This document shows positions 36,310-44,810 of a stretch of DNA of 64,000 nucleotides, piece by piece. This stretch comes from CAYTMY01 sp964618075 (GTDB taxonomy: Bacteria; Bacillota; Clostridia; Eubacteriales; Anaerofustaceae): positions 8,962-72,961 of the forward strand of contig CAZTZO010000006.1 in assembly GCA_964618075.1 (NCBI GenBank), read 5' to 3'. The translations under genes were made by a program, and so were the position numbers. The notes beneath the pieces were generated by a model. That model searched no databases, was not told the DNA's origin, and saw nothing but the letters and a program-made list of their open reading frames with translations. Every line of letters starts with the position of its first letter. Position 1 is the first letter of the stretch.

Positions 36310-37554
36310 TTATTTTATTCTGCCGCTTCCGAAGGGAACGACGCTAAGCTTATATGCGCTGTCATCTCCGAAGGCTTTGTCCATTTCTTCAATATACGCC
36401 TTTGTCATATCCTTAAGAACGAAAGCTAAAATTGTTCCGCCAAAGCCACCGCCGTGTACCCTCACGCTTCCTTTATCCTTTAAAAAACGCCGACTTAAGC
36501 ATAATGCCAACGATAGCTGTCTATTGTGCTCATCGCTACAGGAATATACGTTCTGAAGATACGCTTCCGAGCTTAAACCGCTTTGGGCGACAAGCTTTAG
36601 AAAGCTTTTAATATCTCCCCTATCAAGAGCCTCTTTAGCTTCCTTAACCCTTTTGGTTTCATCGAAAAAGTGGATCGCCCGAAGAACCGCCCTGTCCGAA
36701 TAAGCTTCTCTTAATTGATTTATATCAGTAAAAAAACTCTCCTCGTTGACGTAAGCCAAGCTGCTTTTGTTGTAATAGGAAGCTATTAGCTCCATTTCCT
36801 CTCTGATGGAGGCATATTGAGCGTTTTGCCCCTCATGAGATGCGTGAACGTTTGTTATTACAAGAGAATATCCGAATGAAGCAAAATCCGTATCAATATT
36901 AATGCAAACAGGGTCGTCTGCATCGTAAAAATCCATATATGTCGTGCTTCCCAAACGACAGGCAAGCATATCCATAAGTCCGCACGGTTTAACGAAATAT
37001 GTGTTTTCGGCGTCTTGTGCAATTTTTGCCGCCTCTGTAGCATCAAGCTTTCCCGAGTTGAAAAGCCCGTCAAAAATCGAGACGATAAGCATTTCAAATG
37101 CAGCTGATGAAGAAAGTCCGCTGCCCGGCTTTATATCCGACATAATAAATGCGTCAAAACCGCCGATATTATATCCTCTTTTAATAAAACCGTTTGCTAT
37201 CCCTCTTATTATGGACTCTGAAGTCCCATTTTCATTTTGTATAGGCTTGGTAAAAGACAAATCGACTTCAAAGCTGCCGAAGCCGCGCGATACTGCTTTG
37301 ATAACATTATCGCGCCGCGCACGAACTGCACCTATCGTTATCATATTGACAGCGCACACAATAGACCGACCGTTTTGATGATCCGTATGGTTTCCTATCA
37401 ACTCACTTCTGCCGGGAGAAATATAATACTCCTCGGGCTTTGAATCAAACAAAGAAACAAAGCTGTCTGTCAATTCACAGATTTTGTCTTCGTATTCGTG
37501 TATATAAGCACTGATATCCTTTGATGTGTTATCCTCACAGCCGACTAAATGCAC
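36310..37554 (-). CDS. galK: Galactokinase
   Basis: A GHMP kinase that phosphorylates galactose. Signatures are SPGRSELIGNHTDHQNG near 46-62 (galactose-binding block), SDIKPGSGLSSSAAFEML near 139-156 (ATP loop), and GGGFGGTILAFV near the C-terminus. The start is a GTG at 37554 with only a weak ribosome site; the N-terminus still fits the family. It precedes galT in a two-gene operon for galactose use. Confidence 0.95.
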   Translation of the reverse strand: MHLVGCEDNTSKDISAYIHEYEDKICELTDSFVSLFDSKPEEYYISPGRSELIGNHTDHQNGRSIVCAVNMITIGAVRARRDNVIKAVSRGFGSFEVDLSFTKPIQNENGTSESIIRGIANGFIKRGYNIGGFDAFIMSDIKPGSGLSSSAAFEMLIVSIFDGLFNSGKLDATEAAKIAQDAENTYFVKPCGLMDMLACRLGSTTYMDFYDADDPVCINIDTDFASFGYSLVITNVHASHEGQNAQYASIREEMELIASYYNKSSLAYVNEESFFTDINQLREAYSDRAVLRAIHFFDETKRVKEAKEALDRGDIKSFLKLVAQSGLSSEAYLQNVYSCSDEHNRQLSLALCLSRRFLKDKGSVRVHGGGFGGTILAFVLKDMTKAYIEEMDKAFGDDSAYKLSVVPFGSGRIK

Positions 37555-37732
37555 TTTATCCGATACCGCCTGAATAATATTTTCTTTATTATTAATAATT
37601 GTAACACATTCATTTTACTTTTTGTACAAATCACAAGTTATTTTGCGTGTTTGTGCCGCTTAATAAAAAAACAGACCACTTGATTTTTCGTGGTTTAAAA
37701 GAATGATAATAAAGAATAATAGCATTAAAAAT

Positions 37733-37753
37733 AAAAAAAGCCTTATGTAAGGC
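37733..37753 (-). terminator. Terminator of the tRNA-Thr transcript
   Basis: On the minus strand GCCTTA-CA-TAAGGC followed by seven T's, 15 bp downstream of the tRNA 3' end. Confidence 0.85.
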
Positions 37754-37768
37754 AGTTTGTTTTAGTTA

Positions 37769-37844
37769 TGGAGCCTTCTATCAGATTCGAACTGATGACC
37801 CCCACCTTACCACGGTGGTGCTCTACCTGCTGAGCTAAGAAGGC
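37769..37844 (-). tRNA. tRNA-Thr, anticodon GGT
   Basis: A 76-nt cloverleaf on the minus strand. The acceptor stem is GCCTTCT with AGAAGGC, discriminator T, and CCA encoded at 37769-37771. The D-arm has AGCTCAGCAGGTAGAGC; the anticodon stem CCACC/GGTGG encloses loop GTGGTAA, giving anticodon GGT for ACC/ACU; the T-arm has the GTTCGAATC core. A hairpin terminator follows. Confidence 0.96.
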
Positions 37845-37987
37845 ACTTCGCTGATTATATTAACATATAGCACTTTTCAAGTCAATGAGGCAATGACAGC
37901 TTATTTTAATAAATTTAAACATTCATGGTTATGTAAATTGATTATACTGATATATAATAATATGTAATTAACTTCGGAGAATCCTAA

Positions 37988-39544
37988 GTGAAGAAAAAAG
38001 GAAAAAACTATCTGGCCGGCGCGATTATTCTTTCAGCCGGCGCTTTAATATCAAAACTGTTGGGTATGTTTTTTAAGATCCCCCTCAACGATATCATCGG
38101 TGACTACGGTATGGGTCTTTATTCATATGCATATCCGATATACAGCACTTTTCTTATGATTTCTATATCCGGTCTTCCGCTTGCAGTTTCAAAGCTTGTT
38201 TCCGAAAGCGTATCTCTCGGCAACTATAAACAGGCGTACAGGATATTTTACGTTTCGTTTGTACTTCTTGCAGTGGTCGGCGGGGCTTGCTCTATAGCAA
38301 TGTTTTCGGGAGCAAAGCTCTTTATACGGGCATTCTCGTGGGAGGACGACGTCTATTACTGCATAGTGGCGCTTTCTATAGCCCCCTTCTTCGTATCGCT
38401 TATATCCGTTGTAAGAGGCTTTTTCCAGGGAATGCAGATGATGACTTTTTCCGCTATATCGGAAATAATAGAGCAAATCGGGCGCGTATTTATAGGTCTT
38501 GCGTTGGCGTACCTGTTAACCTCGTCAAACGGCATTTCTCTCGGTGCGGCAGGAGCGACCTTCGGAGCTGTTGCAGGCGCTATACTGGCGTTTTTATTCC
38601 TTTATATTTGCTTTTTAAGAGTTCGCTCCAAGAACACGACTTTAATAAACGAACAGCCTGAAATGCACATTGACAGGACAAAAACCATTTTAAAGCACAT
38701 AATGATAATTGCCATACCCGTCACGTTCAGCGCCGTGGTAACCACTATCATGGACTTGATAAACAGCGCGACCATATCGGGCTGTCTTCAAACGGCAGGC
38801 TATACAATAAAGGAGGCTACGACTCTTTACGGACAGCTCTCCACAAAAGGAAGCACGCTTGTAAATGTGCCACTCGTTCTAGGCACATCGCTTGCTACAA
38901 GTCTTGTTCCTTCAGTCAGCGAATCCTTAGTAAAGGGCGACAACGAAGCTATACGCTCAAAGGCGACTCTTTCTATAAGGATGGCTTTTCTCGTTTCAAT
39001 ACCCGCAGCAGTGGGGTTAAGTATCTTATCAGAGCCTATTGTAAAGCTGTTATGGACAAAGAATCCTGAAGGTTGGGAAATGCTTGCGGGTCTTTCATAC
39101 GTTGTTATATGCACTATCGGCGCGAGTACAATGCAGGGCATGTTACAGGGTATCGGCAGGTATTACGTTCCTCTTAAAAATCTGCTCGTCGGAGCGCTTG
39201 TAAAATATGTCATGAACATACTTTTGGTATCCAACTCCGATTATGGCATATACGGAGCTATATTCTCCTCTGTCTTTGCTTCATTTGTAATTTTTATTTT
39301 GAATTTCTATTCCGTGAAAAAGTATATAGGAATTGACAATATTGCGGGCTCGATATTCAAAACAACGATAGCCGCTATATTAATGGGAGTTTCGTGTAAG
39401 TTTTCATATGATTTCCTTTGTACGATAATATCCTTTAAAATAGCTCTGCTCATTTCTATCGTAGTAGCCGTGGCTGTATATGCGTTGGTCATACTTTTGA
39501 CAAAGACATTTACGATGAAAGATTTTAAAAACGCAAGGAGTTAA
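37988..39544 (+). CDS. SpoVB/MurJ-like polysaccharide flippase
   Basis: A 518-residue membrane protein with about fourteen hydrophobic segments of the MOP superfamily. The start GAIILSAGALISKLLGMFFKIPLNDIIG is typical of SpoVB/PST/MurJ-type proteins in Bacillota, which flip lipid-linked sugars such as lipid II. SpoVB is a cortex-sporulation protein; YtgP/MurJ-like relatives act in vegetative growth, and I cannot separate these here. GTG start at 37988 with GGAG eight bases upstream. rsmA starts 5 bp after it. Confidence 0.85.
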   Translation: MKKKGKNYLAGAIILSAGALISKLLGMFFKIPLNDIIGDYGMGLYSYAYPIYSTFLMISISGLPLAVSKLVSESVSLGNYKQAYRIFYVSFVLLAVVGGACSIAMFSGAKLFIRAFSWEDDVYYCIVALSIAPFFVSLISVVRGFFQGMQMMTFSAISEIIEQIGRVFIGLALAYLLTSSNGISLGAAGATFGAVAGAILAFLFLYICFLRVRSKNTTLINEQPEMHIDRTKTILKHIMIIAIPVTFSAVVTTIMDLINSATISGCLQTAGYTIKEATTLYGQLSTKGSTLVNVPLVLGTSLATSLVPSVSESLVKGDNEAIRSKATLSIRMAFLVSIPAAVGLSILSEPIVKLLWTKNPEGWEMLAGLSYVVICTIGASTMQGMLQGIGRYYVPLKNLLVGALVKYVMNILLVSNSDYGIYGAIFSSVFASFVIFILNFYSVKKYIGIDNIAGSIFKTTIAAILMGVSCKFSYDFLCTIISFKIALLISIVVAVAVYALVILLTKTFTMKDFKNARS

Positions 39545-39549
39545 CTCTT

Positions 39550-40416
39550 TTGAGAAGCCTGACAAGCCCGTCATATATAAAAGAATACATGGAAAAAAGC
39601 GACTTCTTCTTTAAAAAGAAGCTTGGTCAGAATTTTTTGAAGGATGAAAACATAGCCCGCGCGATAACAGACAGCCTTGAGATAAAACCTGAGGATTGTG
39701 TAATGGAAATTGGGCCAGGCTTCGGTTCTCTTACGCAGTTTCTTGTAGAAGACGCTTATTGTGTAAAGGCTGTGGAAATCGACCCGTTTGCCGTAAAGGT
39801 CTTATGCGAGGTCTTTAACGACTGCCCTAACATAGAAATAATACAGGGCGATATACTAAAGTATGACCTTTCGGTATTATTAAAGGACGCATTTGACGAA
39901 AATCGCAGTATAAAAGCAATATCAAACCTCCCATACTATATAACTTCATCTGTTATACTTAAGCTGTTACGCAGTGAAATAAAATTTGACAGCGTAGTTG
40001 TGATGCTGCAAAAAGAAGTTTCTATAAGACTGAATTCGCCTGCAGGAAGCAAGGATTATTCCGCATATACTGTTTTGGTAAATTATTACGCGGATATCAA
40101 CAAGCTTTTTGATGTAAGCCATAACGCATTTATACCCGCTCCGAAGGTCGATTCCTCCGTTATAAAAATTACTCCCCTTAAACAACCGCGAGTAAAGGTG
40201 ATGAACGAAGAAATATTTTTCAAGACGGTCAAGGCGGGCTTTGCTATGAGAAGAAAGACTCTTTTAAACAACATCTCCGCTGCCTTTGAAATAAGTAAAG
40301 AAAAAGCTGTAAAGTATATTCAGAGTGTGGGTTTGTCCCCCGAGGTGAGAGCAGAAAAGCTTACGATCGAACAATTCGCATCATTGGCTGACGCCCTTTT
40401 TAAAGAGAACTATTAA
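39550..40416 (+). CDS. rsmA: 16S rRNA (adenine-1518/1519-N6) dimethyltransferase
   Basis: RsmA/KsgA dimethylates two adjacent adenines near the 3' end of 16S rRNA. Landmarks are KKKLGQNFLKDENIARAI near 20-37, the SAM motif VMEIGPGFGSLTQFLV, the catalytic NLPYYITSSVILKLL, and FIPAPKVDSSVI. The length of 288 residues is normal. The start is a TTG at 39550 with AAGGAG nine bases before it. The 3' end overlaps the convergent PspC gene by four bases. Confidence 0.95.
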   Translation: MRSLTSPSYIKEYMEKSDFFFKKKLGQNFLKDENIARAITDSLEIKPEDCVMEIGPGFGSLTQFLVEDAYCVKAVEIDPFAVKVLCEVFNDCPNIEIIQGDILKYDLSVLLKDAFDENRSIKAISNLPYYITSSVILKLLRSEIKFDSVVVMLQKEVSIRLNSPAGSKDYSAYTVLVNYYADINKLFDVSHNAFIPAPKVDSSVIKITPLKQPRVKVMNEEIFFKTVKAGFAMRRKTLLNNISAAFEISKEKAVKYIQSVGLSPEVRAEKLTIEQFASLADALFKENY

Positions 40417-41276
40417 GCTGCTACGCGAAGTACTATAGCTGCTATAAATACTATAAGTAGTATCAGGAGCCATATTTTAGCTCCTCTTTTTCTATTTGGC
40501 AATAAAAGAGTAACCACCGTAGCAAGAATGATAATAGGCCACATATAGCGAATTGCATAAAGTAAATAATCCGATGTTATATAAGCAAACGAGCCAATCG
40601 TGATTATCCTGGACAAGCTTATATATAATATGATCGAGCCGAATACTATTTTGAGTATACGAGAGCCGCCTTTTTTAGTTGCCACATCGGATATACCGTT
40701 GATGATAAAAAACAGACCCAAAGAAAGCAGCACATAGTTTATCATTTCGTTTAGTGCAATATCATAGCCGAAAACATATCTTGCAATAACAATACCTATG
40801 CCGGTACATATCATCAGAACGCCGAACAAGATTATTGCAAAGCTGCTCTGAGGCTTTGTTTGCTCTTCGTTATTTTCATCTGAAGTAAAAGTATCTTGTT
40901 TTTGCTTAACCGGCTCCTTATGGTCTTTATAAGTATATTTGTTTTCTGTCGGTCTTGTATACGTTTTTTTATACCTTGCTTCACTAAAGGAATCAGGTTG
41001 TTTTGCATTATCCTTACTGTTTAGCTCATCGTCTACTTTATCATTTGAAGAAGTATCGGGATGCGCACTTTTGTATTTTTCAAGTACAGGCCCTTTTCCA
41101 ATGGGCAATAATGCTATAAGCACAAGATATACGACTGTCATAAAGGGCTGAAAAACGCACAGCAAAAATACTATTATACGTATAAGTGTGACGTCGGTTT
41201 CGAACGATTCCGCCAAGCCTATGCATATCCCGCCGAGTATTTTCGAATCTGCGGATCTGTGCAATCTGTATTTCAC
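40413..41276 (-). CDS. PspC-domain membrane protein
   Basis: A 287-residue protein. Residues 1-62 form a PspC domain (YRLHRSADSKILGGICIGLAE, then a hydrophobic helix pair). Residues about 65-145 are a charged, Lys/Asp/Ser-rich linker, and the rest holds four or five membrane segments. PspC domains belong to phage-shock or envelope-stress systems and often act as membrane anchors or sensors. No pspA, pspB or two-component gene lies nearby. The role is unclear. Confidence 0.8.
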   Translation of the reverse strand: MKYRLHRSADSKILGGICIGLAESFETDVTLIRIIVFLLCVFQPFMTVVYLVLIALLPIGKGPVLEKYKSAHPDTSSNDKVDDELNSKDNAKQPDSFSEARYKKTYTRPTENKYTYKDHKEPVKQKQDTFTSDENNEEQTKPQSSFAIILFGVLMICTGIGIVIARYVFGYDIALNEMINYVLLSLGLFFIINGISDVATKKGGSRILKIVFGSIILYISLSRIITIGSFAYITSDYLLYAIRYMWPIIILATVVTLLLPNRKRGAKIWLLILLIVFIAAIVLRVAA

Positions 41277-41432
41277 CTTCAGCCTCTTTTCTTCATTTAT
41301 CTTTTTCGTTATTATATGTATACAAAATTAAAGAGTTATTAGCTCTTTGTTATGCTATAATTATAAATAAAGACAGCATAGTTTTAGCTTTATTGCGCCA
41401 TTAAAAAATGATTAATTAAAAGGAGTATTAAG

Positions 41433-41990
41433 ATGATTTGTATTGTTAACGCTTCCTCACGAAAAAACGGCTTCTGTAAAAAGGGAACTGATATGATAAT
41501 AGACTGCTTTAAGAAGGAAAACCCCTTGATTGACGTTAAAGTGTTCGACACTATTAATATGGATATAAAATACTGCACTGCTTGCGCATATTGCGAAAAG
41601 AACAAGGGCGAATGCATAATACAAGACGACATGAAAAAGCTTTTATGCGCTCTTAAGGAATGCACTCAGCTTTTGATAGTAACTCCTGTATACTTCAGCA
41701 GCGTTCCCGCATCTCTTAAGGCAGCAATAGATCGCTGTCAATGTATGTACGCATATAACGAAAGCTATATTAAGAAAAAAGCATATATATTAGCCTTTGG
41801 TGGTTCAAAGCTGTACAATAATCAATTCGAAGGAATATTTGCCTCTTTTACTCATGTTTTTAAGGATCTGAATGCGTCCCTGACGGATTCTTTATGCATA
41901 CCGGATACGGATTCCATGAATGAAACAATAGATAATATATTATCGCAGGAAATCGAAGACTTTGCGAAAAATATTTACAATAATCTTTAA
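41433..41990 (+). CDS. Iron-sulfur flavoprotein (Isf-like)
   Basis: A 185-residue NADPH-dependent FMN-reductase-fold protein. It begins MICIVNASSRKNGFCKKG, an FMN phosphate-binding loop, and has the compact cluster motif CTACAYCEKNKGEC: Cys 48, 51, 54 and 61, CX2CX2CX6C. This is the Isf signature for a [4Fe-4S] cluster beside FMN. LIVTPVYFSSVPASLKAAIDR is the family's central strand-loop. Isf proteins carry electrons from ferredoxin. It lies 36 bp upstream of the homocysteine genes, so it may support them. AAAGGAG precedes the ATG. Confidence 0.82.
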   Translation: MICIVNASSRKNGFCKKGTDMIIDCFKKENPLIDVKVFDTINMDIKYCTACAYCEKNKGECIIQDDMKKLLCALKECTQLLIVTPVYFSSVPASLKAAIDRCQCMYAYNESYIKKKAYILAFGGSKLYNNQFEGIFASFTHVFKDLNASLTDSLCIPDTDSMNETIDNILSQEIEDFAKNIYNNL

Positions 41991-42026
41991 TAATGATATT
42001 ATTAAAAAAATATCAGCGAGGGGAAA

Positions 42027-43193
42027 ATGGCTAAATCATATAAAGAAATAAACGAGAAAATAGCGTCAGGCAAAGCAGTCGTCGTCGACGCAGATGAAAT
42101 AATAGACATTGTCAAGGACGAGGGTCTTTCTAAAGCCGCGCAGCATATCGACGTGGTTACTACAGCGACCTTCGGCCCGATGTGTTCGTCGGGAGCATTT
42201 TTGAATTTCGGACATGCGTCTCCGCCCATAAGAATGGCTGAAATTTATTTAAACAATGTCGAATGCTACGGAGGGCTTGCGGCTGTCGATACATACATAG
42301 GCGCAACTCAGCCAAGCAAGGATAAAGATATAGAGTACGGCGGAGCGCACGTTATTTGTGATTTAATAGACAAAAAGAGTGTGTATCTCGAAGCATATTC
42401 GCAAGGGACAGACTGCTATCCCAGGAAAGAAATTAAAACATACATTACTATAGATGATATAAACGAGGCTTATATGTACAACCCCCGCAACTGTTACCAG
42501 AATTACGGTGCGGCGACAAATACATCTTCGAAGCGTTTATATACATATATGGGCATATTACAGCCGAATATGGGCAATGTGACTTACTCTACGGCAGGTC
42601 AGCTCAGCCCTCTTTTAAATGATCCTTACCTAAGAACAATAGGTATGGGTACAAAAATATTCTTTGCAGGAGCGCAGGGCTATGTAAGCTGGTACGGCAC
42701 GCAGTTTAATACAGCGATGAGCCGCAGTAAAAACGGAGTTCCCGAGGGCGGCGCGGCAACGCTTGCTCTTGTCGGGAATATGCGCGAGATGAGTACCGAA
42801 TTTATCAAGCCCGCCGTATACGAGAAATACGGCACAAGCATGTTTGTCGGAGTAGGCATACCTATCCCTGTGCTTGATGAAGATATGCTTAAATGCCTCA
42901 TCGTAGAGGATAAGGATATTTACACCTCCGTAAGCGATTATTCTATAAGAGGAGCGGATTCAAAGCCCATAGCAAAGGTAAGCTACGAGCAGCTCAAGAG
43001 CGGATTTATAAAAATCGAAGGTAAAACGGTAAGGACTTCTCCGATGACAAGTATGCACAAATCAAAGGAAATAGCCTCTATATTAAAAGAAATGATACAA
43101 AACGGCAGCTTTACCTTAAACGAGCCGGTTGTGAATTTCCCTTCAAACAACAAGCTGAACTCACTTTCTATAAAAGGCAAAAAGAACAGGTGA
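42027..43193 (+). CDS. HcyBio (DUF39) protein, L-aspartate semialdehyde sulfurtransferase type
   Basis: A 388-residue homolog of the methanogen protein MA1821 that makes homocysteine from aspartate semialdehyde and sulfide. A key Cys lies in FGPMCSSGAFLNFGH near residue 53; a second conserved Cys is in SQGTDCYPRKEI near 135. Gly-rich segments (GATNTSSKRLYTYMG and FFAGAQGYVSWYGT) are also typical. It is known in anaerobic bacteria as well as archaea. The partner ferredoxin-like gene overlaps its stop codon. Family is sure; activity is inferred. Confidence 0.9.
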   Translation: MAKSYKEINEKIASGKAVVVDADEIIDIVKDEGLSKAAQHIDVVTTATFGPMCSSGAFLNFGHASPPIRMAEIYLNNVECYGGLAAVDTYIGATQPSKDKDIEYGGAHVICDLIDKKSVYLEAYSQGTDCYPRKEIKTYITIDDINEAYMYNPRNCYQNYGAATNTSSKRLYTYMGILQPNMGNVTYSTAGQLSPLLNDPYLRTIGMGTKIFFAGAQGYVSWYGTQFNTAMSRSKNGVPEGGAATLALVGNMREMSTEFIKPAVYEKYGTSMFVGVGIPIPVLDEDMLKCLIVEDKDIYTSVSDYSIRGADSKPIAKVSYEQLKSGFIKIEGKTVRTSPMTSMHKSKEIASILKEMIQNGSFTLNEPVVNFPSNNKLNSLSIKGKKNR

Positions 43194-43198
43194 TGATT

Positions 43199-43615
43199 AT
43201 GACTGATACGATAAAAGCAAAAATACTACTCTTGTTTCCTAAAACGCTTACGGCAGAGCCGATAACCTACAACCTTGTGAAGCAGTACGACCTAAAGCCG
43301 AATATCCTTAAGGCTCAGATAAACTACAATATTGAAGGCAGGCTCTTAATGGAGCTTGAGGGCACCGAAAAAAATATCAAAGCTGCAATAGCCTACCTTA
43401 AGAGTCTTGATATAAAAGTAAAGCGCGACGGAACCTCCACAATAATAGACTTTGACAAGTGCGTCGGCTGCGGAAGCTGTATTGCCGCATGCGAGGTAGA
43501 CGCATTATCCTTGGGAGAAGACGGAAAAATTATCTTTGACGGAAGCAAATGTCTTGAATGTATGCTCTGCGCAAAGGCGTGCCCGCAAAGGATAATAAGA
43601 AATGCGTTCGAATAA
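43199..43615 (+). CDS. NIL-domain [4Fe-4S] ferredoxin, partner of the HcyBio protein
   Basis: About 138 residues. An N-terminal NIL domain (LLFPKTLTAEPITYNLVKQY) is followed by two ferredoxin motifs, CVGCGSCIAACEVDAL and CLECMLCAKACPQRI, for two [4Fe-4S] clusters. This is the MA1822-type protein that supports homocysteine synthesis by the upstream gene. I choose the ATG at 43199, five bases after AGGTGA; starts at 43193 and 43190 are also possible and overlap the upstream stop. Confidence 0.9.
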   Translation: MTDTIKAKILLLFPKTLTAEPITYNLVKQYDLKPNILKAQINYNIEGRLLMELEGTEKNIKAAIAYLKSLDIKVKRDGTSTIIDFDKCVGCGSCIAACEVDALSLGEDGKIIFDGSKCLECMLCAKACPQRIIRNAFE

Positions 43616-43620
43616 AATTA

Positions 43621-43655
43621 AAGTGCGTTTAATTAAATAAACGCACTTTTTTTAA
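43621..43655 (+). terminator. Terminator of the homocysteine operon
   Basis: AAGTGCGTTTA and TAAACGCACTT form a perfect hairpin followed by a T run, six bases after the stop codon. Confidence 0.9.
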
Positions 43656-43699
43656 TACCTACTCTCATTATATGTTTGATACTATTAATACAAACACTA

Positions 43700-44086
43700 T
43701 TAAATAATATTCGAAAAGCTGACGGTCTCCCTTTTTACGATATTATCTATATAAAAGCAGAACTGATACAAACTGTATATTACGTCTGAGGAAGTCTTTG
43801 TTTTGCTGTAGCCTATACAGGCGTTCATAGCACAGAGCGCTTTTTCAGTTTCGGACTGGTTTATTATAAAGTCCCATATTATGAACTCTTTGTTTACATC
43901 GTTCGAAAGCTTATCTAATCTTTCGGTTACATCGTCTGTTATTTCATCGTCTTCGCTTAATATTCTGAGTATCGCCTCCGCCTGAGAAGTTAATACTCCG
44001 GCACTTTTCTGTACGTAAATATATAAATAAACGCTCATAAAAACCAAGCAGGCAAGTATTAATACCGCAACCCTATAGGATTTCAT
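43700..44086 (-). CDS. DUF4363-family protein
   Basis: A 128-residue protein with a single N-terminal membrane segment (AVLILACLVFMSVYLYIYV) and a helical outside part. It fits the DUF4363 family of clostridial proteins, typically encoded next to a DUF421 protein as here. Its ATG overlaps the end of that gene by 14 bp. Function unknown. Confidence 0.75.
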   Translation of the reverse strand: MKSYRVAVLILACLVFMSVYLYIYVQKSAGVLTSQAEAILRILSEDDEITDDVTERLDKLSNDVNKEFIIWDFIINQSETEKALCAMNACIGYSKTKTSSDVIYSLYQFCFYIDNIVKRETVSFSNII

Positions 44087-44720
44087 TTTTTTCTTTTGTT
44101 TCCTTTCTGATTATCGTAAGCTTTCCTGATGCACAAAACGCCCAGAATACATCCTCAAGTTTTTCAAAGCCGTTTGTTTTTAATTCCTTTAAAAGCTCTT
44201 TTTCATTGTAAGTTCTCTCGGAAAGGTTGCACTTTACGAGCTTGCCGTTTTCTATCAATGTGACTATCATACCCATTTCGCCGTCCTTGATGATGTTTGC
44301 GTCCCCGTTTGTTTCCAATACGGCACATTCGATACTTTCAAGCGGAGGACTGTCGTTTGAGCGAAGAATGCCAATAAGGTCGTCTACCGATAGCATCATA
44401 TCCTTCAACTTATTTTGTTTTATTTTCCCGTTTTCGATAATCGTCGCGGGTGTTCCGCACAAAAACCTTCTGAGTTTTCGGTATTTCATGGTAACAAGCG
44501 AAATCGTACCCTGCATTACAACAAGAGCAACTATGGGAATTATACCGTTTAAAAGAGGCATATTCACATCGGATAAGGGCTGCGCGGCAAGATCGGCTAT
44601 GAGTATCGCAACAGCCAGCTCAAAGGGCTGAAACTCGCTTATCTGCCTTTTGCCCATAAGGCGAAGCATTACGATAACCGCCAGATAAACAAAAAATATA
44701 CGCACGAACAAAATAAACAT
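44073..44720 (-). CDS. DUF421 (YetF-like) membrane protein
   Basis: A 215-residue protein with three membrane segments in the first 80 residues, including VYLAVIVMLRLMGKRQISEFQPFELAVAILIADLAAQPL, where the MGKRQISEFQPFE block is the YetF/YcaP/DUF421 signature. The cytosolic domain has IENGKIKQNKL and LLSVDDLIGILRS. Relatives are membrane proteins of spore or envelope physiology with unclear function. AAGGGG lies before the ATG. Confidence 0.9.
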   Translation of the reverse strand: MFILFVRIFFVYLAVIVMLRLMGKRQISEFQPFELAVAILIADLAAQPLSDVNMPLLNGIIPIVALVVMQGTISLVTMKYRKLRRFLCGTPATIIENGKIKQNKLKDMMLSVDDLIGILRSNDSPPLESIECAVLETNGDANIIKDGEMGMIVTLIENGKLVKCNLSERTYNEKELLKELKTNGFEKLEDVFWAFCASGKLTIIRKETKEKNEIL

Positions 44721-44810
44721 TTAATACCCCTTTACTACGCTTTAATGTTATAATGTATTATTCTAACCGAATATTTTATTTATTATCCTTACTTGAGTTG
44801 CACACGAAAA

